DNA from: an uncultured Eubacteriales bacterium
GTDB taxonomy: Bacteria; Bacillota; Clostridia; Oscillospirales; Acutalibacteraceae
Length of the DNA: 64,000 nucleotides
Assembly: GCA_934454845.1 (NCBI GenBank)
Contig: CAKSGV010000008.1
Coordinates: 1-64,000 of the forward strand
Reading direction: 5' to 3'
Shown: in pieces, positions 62,389-64,000 of the stretch
Layout: each line of letters starts with the position of its first letter
Position numbering within the stretch: position 1 is the stretch's first letter
Position numbers and translations under genes: made by a program
Notes under the pieces: generated by a model
Databases searched by the model: none
Told to the model about the DNA's origin: nothing
Seen by the model: the letters and a program-made list of their open reading frames with translations, nothing else

Positions 62389-63543
62389 ATGGCGATGATT
62401 AAATGCAAAGAATGCGGTGAGGAAATTTCCTCCTCCGCTGAATACTGCCCTCACTGCGGATTTAAAAACGAAGTCGTTTTATGCCCCGAGTGCGGCAAGG
62501 AAGTAAGTCCTAATGATATTTCCTGTCCTGAATGCGGCTGCCCTCTTCATAAAAAAAGTCCTGTGGGAGTGATAACTGAAAATCTTGACAGGATAACCGG
62601 TGAAAAATCCGAAACATTTGTTTCTTTCAAAGATATTTTTAAAGGCACTTTTAAAAAACACACGGAAAAGGATCTTGACGAAGTATTCGTCTGCGGTTCT
62701 GATAAAACAACCCCGGAAATCAAAGATATTAACCCGATGAATGTAAGCGCGTGGGTATATCTTAAAATGTTTATTTTCTTCGTAATTGCATACATTCCTT
62801 TAAGAATAGGATATATTACTTACGGCAACACGAATTGCCTGCCGGGCCTGATAGTTGTAGGCGCGTTTGCAATGCCGGTTACGGTTCTTATATTCTTTTT
62901 TGAAATAAATATTTTCAGGAATATTCCTTTTTATAAGGTTATGAAATACTTTATATGGGGCGGAGCGCTCTCGCTGATAATTGCCCTATTGTTCTTTTCA
63001 CTCGACATTAACACCGATATTTCAACCTATTCCGGTGCTATGATGGTCGGCCTTATAGAAGAAATACCAAAAGCGGCGGTAGTAGCGCTTTTCATATTCA
63101 AAAATAAGAAGAACAGATTTATTCTTAACGGTCTGCTCGTTGGAGCGGCTGTAGGCGCGGGATTTGCCGCATTTGAAACTGCCGGTTATATCTATCGTTA
63201 CGGCGCGGCTAACGGATTACAAAGTATGCTCACCACTTTGGTCGTACGCGGACTTTTAGCTCCCGGCGGCCACGTTGCCTGGGCGGCTATCGAGGGTGCG
63301 GGTCTTATGCTTGCAAAAGGCTTTGATACTATCAGCAAAAAGCACTTAAATGATAAAAGATTTTTGCTTGTCTGCCTGATACCCGTTCTTCTTCACGGAA
63401 TTTGGGATACGCCTTTCAATCTCCCCTATTATCTTAAGCCTCTTATTCTCACAGTCCTTGCCTGGGTAGTAATTATCTATTTCATAAACTTAGGACTTAA
63501 ACAGATAAACGACGCGAAAAAACTCGGTATAACAAACGAATAA
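62389..63543 (+). CDS. Zinc-ribbon PrsW-family intramembrane protease
   Basis: 384 residues. Two N-terminal zinc ribbons (CKECG...CPHCG and CPECG...CPECG, within 1-50), a soluble linker, then seven or eight membrane helices. PrsW motifs are EE at 224-225 (EEIPK), AAFE near 265, H in PGGHVAW and H in LLHGIWDT. PrsW proteases cut membrane proteins at site 1; in Bacillus PrsW cuts an anti-sigma factor. The added zinc ribbons are not part of the PrsW core. Confidence 0.85.
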   Translation: MAMIKCKECGEEISSSAEYCPHCGFKNEVVLCPECGKEVSPNDISCPECGCPLHKKSPVGVITENLDRITGEKSETFVSFKDIFKGTFKKHTEKDLDEVFVCGSDKTTPEIKDINPMNVSAWVYLKMFIFFVIAYIPLRIGYITYGNTNCLPGLIVVGAFAMPVTVLIFFFEINIFRNIPFYKVMKYFIWGGALSLIIALLFFSLDINTDISTYSGAMMVGLIEEIPKAAVVALFIFKNKKNRFILNGLLVGAAVGAGFAAFETAGYIYRYGAANGLQSMLTTLVVRGLLAPGGHVAWAAIEGAGLMLAKGFDTISKKHLNDKRFLLVCLIPVLLHGIWDTPFNLPYYLKPLILTVLAWVVIIYFINLGLKQINDAKKLGITNE

Positions 63544-63559
63544 ACAACATAAAATCAAT

Positions 63560-63605
63560 AAAAAAGTTCTGCGTACTTATTATAAAGTACGCAGAACTTT
63601 TTTAA
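63560..63605. terminator. Bidirectional terminator
   Basis: A perfect 19-bp stem (63560-63578 with 63585-63603), A-run before and T-run after, between the convergent PrsW and serine hydrolase genes. Confidence 0.9.
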
Positions 63606-63606
63606 T

Positions 63607-64000
63607 TCAGTCTAAATCAGTTGCCGCTACAAACATTCTTTTAGAATATTCGTCGGAATCGTATCCAAGCCAAGCTACCACAATATTCTTTTTTGTATTT
63701 ATAAGAAGTTCCTGCCCTAACATTCCGCCTTTGGAATAACATCCCGGCGCACTTTCTTTTAGTTCATAGCCGCGATCAAAAACTAAATTATATCATTTTT
63801 CGGAAATATACCTTTTTCCGTTATATGTGCCTTTTTCAAGATAAATTTGACCGAGCTTTGCCATATCCTGTGTGCGAAGAAATAGGCCTGTGGCTCCCAT
63901 AGAATAACCCATTGGACAAGTGCTCCAAGCCGCCTCTTCGAATTCAAGCGGAACAAACAGACGCTCGCGTAAAAAATCAAAAAGAGTTTTGTCTGCTTTT
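63607..64000 (-). pseudogene. Serine hydrolase (beta-lactamase/class C fold), partial with in-frame stop
   Basis: The gene runs off the right edge. The minus-strand frame ending at 63607 reads through MGYSMGATGLFLRTQDMAKLGQIYL and NGKRYISEK, meets TGA at 63793-63795, then continues as YNLVFDRGYELK and WLGYDSDEYSKRMFVAATD. The family usually has a Trp after ISE(E/K), so TGG to TGA is the likely change. The N-terminal SxxK region is outside the window. Confidence 0.72.

Noticed and set aside
63793..63795. Selenocysteine or TGA-as-Trp recoding in the serine hydrolase
   Set aside because: TGA is used as a true stop elsewhere in the window (for example the FTR-like gene and prpC region) and no selenocysteine element is visible; the expected residue is Trp.
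1..64000. CRISPR arrays, tRNA genes and rRNA genes
   Set aside because: No regularly spaced repeats, no tRNA cloverleaf with a TTC-type T-loop, and no rRNA signature were found on reading both strands.

Overview
The window is AT-rich chromosomal DNA from a spore-forming Firmicute of the class Clostridia, probably a gut Oscillospirales/Ruminococcaceae-type organism. The evidence is spoIVA, a CwlD-like amidase, remA, the gene order yicC-remA-gmk-rpoZ-priA-def-fmt-rsmB-rlmN-prpC-prkC-rsgA, and three blocks of AraC-linked glycoside hydrolases. Genus assignment is inference. I saw no rRNA, tRNA, CRISPR array or complete prophage.

Layout. 1-6.3 kb: an envelope-stress locus on the minus strand (OmpR-type regulator, histidine kinase, peptidoglycan amidase, MacB-like ABC transporter). 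6.3-7.9 kb: a Xer-type recombinase and a frameshifted DNA glycosylase. 7.9-11.4 kb: spoIVA and the rpsB-tsf operon. 11.4-18.4 kb: a carbohydrate operon (GH36 alpha-galactosidase, a DUF6259-like protein, an alpha-mannosidase that lacks its catalytic domain) with a divergent AraC regulator. 18.4-21.2 kb: radA, a CwlD-like amidase and a CmpB-like membrane protein. 21.23-21.50 kb: a small TA-flanked inverted-repeat element (MITE-like) touching the mnmA promoter. 21.5-25.4 kb: a tRNA sulfur-modification operon (mnmA, tcdA, cysteine desulfurase, ttcA-like). 25.4-33.6 kb: a second carbohydrate block (GH2, CDP-alcohol phosphotransferase, GH36, GH5-like, AraC). 33.6-36.8 kb: a decayed interval with a GNAT gene, then lysS and greA. 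36.9-42.8 kb: sugar phosphotransferase, nucleotidyltransferase, S1-domain protein, Mrp ATPase, trmB, an anchored unknown protein and a tiny ferredoxin-thioredoxin-reductase-like protein. 42.8-47.9 kb: cinA C-terminal domain, WYL regulator, RNase M5-like protein, holA, a short comEC and mntP. 48-59.8 kb: the yicC-to-rsgA housekeeping operon, read leftward from a consensus promoter. 59.8-63.6 kb: a tandem-XRE regulator divergent from a zinc-ribbon membrane protein and a zinc-ribbon PrsW protease. 63.6-64 kb: the broken 3' part of a serine hydrolase.

Four genes are disrupted or internally deleted: the DNA glycosylase (A7 run), rlmN near its start (T4 run), the GH38 mannosidase (in-frame loss of about 400 residues) and the serine hydrolase (in-frame TGA). 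The single-base cases could be real mutations or assembly errors. The GH38 case is a clean domain deletion. The best candidates for undescribed biology are the tandem-XRE/zinc-ribbon/PrsW locus, the catalytic-domain-less mannosidase and the MITE-like element beside the mnmA promoter.
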